A stretch of DNA of 64,000 nucleotides, taken from Acinetobacter lwoffii. GTDB lineage: Bacteria; Pseudomonadota; Gammaproteobacteria; Pseudomonadales; Moraxellaceae. Under the pieces are notes generated by a model. It had not been told where the DNA came from, did not search any database, and saw nothing but the letters and a program-made list of their open reading frames with translations. Positions 62,091-64,000 of the stretch are shown here, piece after piece. Both the position numbers and the translations under genes were made by a program. Where the stretch lies: positions 1-64,000 of the forward strand of contig NZ_CP072551.1 in the NCBI RefSeq assembly GCF_019343495.1, read 5' to 3'. Every line of letters begins with the position of its first letter. The stretch's first letter is position 1.

Positions 62091-63773
62091 ATGCAAGAGA
62101 TAAAACATATTTTATTTGTGCCACATAGTCCCGAGCAGCCGATTAATGCAGTGATTTTGGCCAAAAAACTGTCCAAAGCAGCAACAGCACTTGGTATTTC
62201 CAATGATGTGGCGACATCAGTTGAGCATCTCGATTTATCAAATGTTATTGATACGGTTGTTTTTGTTGGACAGAAGTCGGCAGATGCGACTCAACTGCGT
62301 GACAAGGTTGTGAAAGTCATTGGTTTGAATAACGCGCAACACGATGCGATCATGCTTTTGCAACAAGTTCTTGAGCATTCAGATGCTTTAGATGAAACTA
62401 TTGCAGCCAATGTAGGGGTTACACGCTTTGTCGCCATTACAGCATGTCCAACTGGTGTTGCGCATACGTTTATGGCGGCCGAAGCCTTACAACAAGGTGC
62501 AGTAAAGCACGGTTATCAGATTGATGTTGAAACCCAAGGATCGGTTGGGGCTAAAAATGTTTTATCGGCAGAAAGTATTGCCAAAGCAGATGTGGTGATC
62601 TTAGCAACGGATATTGAGGTTAATACAGATCGCTTTGTAGGCAAACGCGTATATCGCTGCAGTACAGGATTTGCCCTTAAGCAAACGGATAAGACTTTTG
62701 CAAACGCAATTGCTGAAGCCAAAGTGCTTGAAACGGGTAAGCAAACAGCCACTAAGACAGAAAATGAAAACAAAGAAAAAACTGGAATTTATAAACACCT
62801 TTTAACAGGGGTGTCTTTCATGCTGCCGATGGTGGTGGCGGGCGGTTTGATCATTGCCATCTCGTTTATGTTTGGCCTCAATCCTGTTGAAGGAAGCTTT
62901 GCCGCATCCTTAAAGCAAATAGGTGCTGCAGCATTTACTCTTATGGTACCTATGCTGGCAGGTTACATTGCTTATTCTATTGCGGATCGTCCGGGTTTAA
63001 CTCCAGGTTTGATTGGCGGTTTACTTGCAACACAATTAGAGGCAGGCTTTCTCGGTGGATTAGTTGCAGGTTTTATTGCAGGTTATATTGCGTTATTTTT
63101 ATCGAAACAGCTTAAACTCCCAAGTAGCCTAGAAGCATTAAAACCAATTTTGATTATTCCACTATTGGCCAGTTTAGCTGTTGGTTTAATCATGATTTAT
63201 GTGGTTGGACAGCCTGTTGCACAATTGTTTGAATTACTCACACACTTCCTTGCCAATATGGGGACGACCAATGCCATGATCATGGGGATTATCCTTGGGA
63301 GTATGATGTGTATTGATGTTGGGGGGCCAATAAATAAAGCGGCTTATGCCTTTACGGTGGGCTTACTTACGTCACAAACATACGGACCGATGGCGATTAC
63401 CATGGCTGCGGGTATGGTACCGCCATTGGGTATGGCAATTGCAACTTTTCTGGCAAAGCATAAATTTGCCAAACCTGAGCAAGATGCAGGGAAGGCTGCT
63501 GTAGTTCTGGGCCTATGTTTCATCTCGGAAGGGGCTATTCCGTTTGCTGCCAAAGACCCGATTCGAGTGCTTCCATGCGCGATCGCAGGTGGTGCTGTAA
63601 CTGGGGCTTTGGTTGCATTATTTAAATGTGAACTAGTCACTCCTCATGGCGGTGTAATGGTACTGATCATTCCGAATGCGATGAATTATCCATTAAAATA
63701 TTTATTGGCGATTGCGATTGGAAGTGTGGTGACTGGTGTAGCTTATGCCGTGATAAAACAACGGTTAGAATAA
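62091..63773 (+). CDS. fruA: Fructose PTS EIIBC permease
   Basis: The 560-residue membrane protein imports fructose as fructose-1-phosphate. Residues about 1-100 are a degenerate EIIB' domain and about 112-205 the active EIIB with phospho-Cys in TACPTGVAHTFMAAEAL. The EIIC channel (about 235-555) has about ten helices (LLTGVSFMLPMVVAGGLIIA, CIDVGGPINKAAY, SEGAIPFAAKDP). It starts 4 bp after fruK. Confidence 0.95.
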   Translation: MQEIKHILFVPHSPEQPINAVILAKKLSKAATALGISNDVATSVEHLDLSNVIDTVVFVGQKSADATQLRDKVVKVIGLNNAQHDAIMLLQQVLEHSDALDETIAANVGVTRFVAITACPTGVAHTFMAAEALQQGAVKHGYQIDVETQGSVGAKNVLSAESIAKADVVILATDIEVNTDRFVGKRVYRCSTGFALKQTDKTFANAIAEAKVLETGKQTATKTENENKEKTGIYKHLLTGVSFMLPMVVAGGLIIAISFMFGLNPVEGSFAASLKQIGAAAFTLMVPMLAGYIAYSIADRPGLTPGLIGGLLATQLEAGFLGGLVAGFIAGYIALFLSKQLKLPSSLEALKPILIIPLLASLAVGLIMIYVVGQPVAQLFELLTHFLANMGTTNAMIMGIILGSMMCIDVGGPINKAAYAFTVGLLTSQTYGPMAITMAAGMVPPLGMAIATFLAKHKFAKPEQDAGKAAVVLGLCFISEGAIPFAAKDPIRVLPCAIAGGAVTGALVALFKCELVTPHGGVMVLIIPNAMNYPLKYLLAIAIGSVVTGVAYAVIKQRLE

Positions 63774-63798
63774 GCCCTTCATAGAAGCTTTGTGAAAG

Positions 63799-64000
63799 CT
63801 ATTTAGTGCAATAAATGAATATTTGCTCAATCCTATTTTGGACCAGTTGGAGAGTCTCTGCTTGAATTTGTCCAGGTAATAGGTCATGAGCGATATTGCT
63901 GAATCGGATTGCAACCTTACAAATCGAGCCAATAATTTCATCGACTTCTTGGACACAAAGTTCCGCTTCCTGAGTACCAAGTTTCACAAGAGCTTGTCGA
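63799..64000 (-). CDS. Unrecognised protein, C-terminal part, runs off the window
   Basis: The minus-strand frame is open from the window edge to TAG 63799-63801, giving at least 66 residues: QEAELCVQEVDEIIGSICKV and HDLLPGQIQAETLQLVQNRIEQ. It looks helical and soluble. No family is recognised. It converges with fruA across about 25 bp. Confidence 0.4.
   Translation of the reverse strand, partial: RQALVKLGTQEAELCVQEVDEIIGSICKVAIRFSNIAHDLLPGQIQAETLQLVQNRIEQIFIYCTK

Overview
The window looks like DNA from an environmental Acinetobacter (inference). The signs are low GC, Acinetobacter-type insertion sequences (IS6 elements of the IS1006/IS1008 kind, IS3, IS5, IS982 and IS4 types), Xer-recombination pdif sites, and typical Acinetobacter gene blocks (lldPRD, fruBKA, a complete bio cluster, a PepSY/DUF3649/DUF3325 siderophore block). 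No rRNA, tRNA or CRISPR array was seen.

Layout. (1) 1-9.9 kb: IS-scarred accessory DNA. An IS3 element cuts off fghA next to adhC and frmR (formaldehyde detoxification). A pdif site with a terminator follows, then two quinone-reductase-like genes, the second cut by another IS3 element, then small unknown genes, IS4 and IS5 remnants and a GntR regulator. (2) 10.7-19.7 kb: a plasmid backbone. It has parA/parB, an iteron origin with a DnaA box, a Rep_3 initiator carrying an extra DUF5710 domain, a MOBP-type relaxase, its small partner and an R64/RP4-like oriT. (3) 20-29.5 kb: a patchwork bounded by two identical, directly oriented IS6 copies. It carries a cadmium/zinc CDF efflux pump with CadR, a higBA toxin-antitoxin pair, a three-gene cassette (GlxA/AraC regulator, secreted metallo-beta-lactamase-fold protein, isochorismatase-like hydrolase) lying exactly between two oppositely oriented pdif sites, and a second antitoxin whose toxin was cut by IS6. 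(4) 30-64 kb: metabolic blocks of chromosomal type, separated by decayed IS scars. In order they are a kinase/TonB receptor/PnuC uptake operon; an aldehyde dehydrogenase, GAF regulator and iron alcohol dehydrogenase; a siderophore receptor with inner-membrane PepSY partners; a TolC fragment; bioB-bioH-bioA-bioF-bioC-bioD; lldPRD without dld; and fruBKA.

The replicon is therefore either a large plasmid or chromid that gathered metabolic blocks by IS-mediated exchange, or a chromosome with an integrated plasmid. The window cannot decide between these. The strongest candidates for something undescribed are the pdif-bounded GlxA/MBL/isochorismatase cassette and the repeated pdif-plus-terminator unit that starts module edges at three places.
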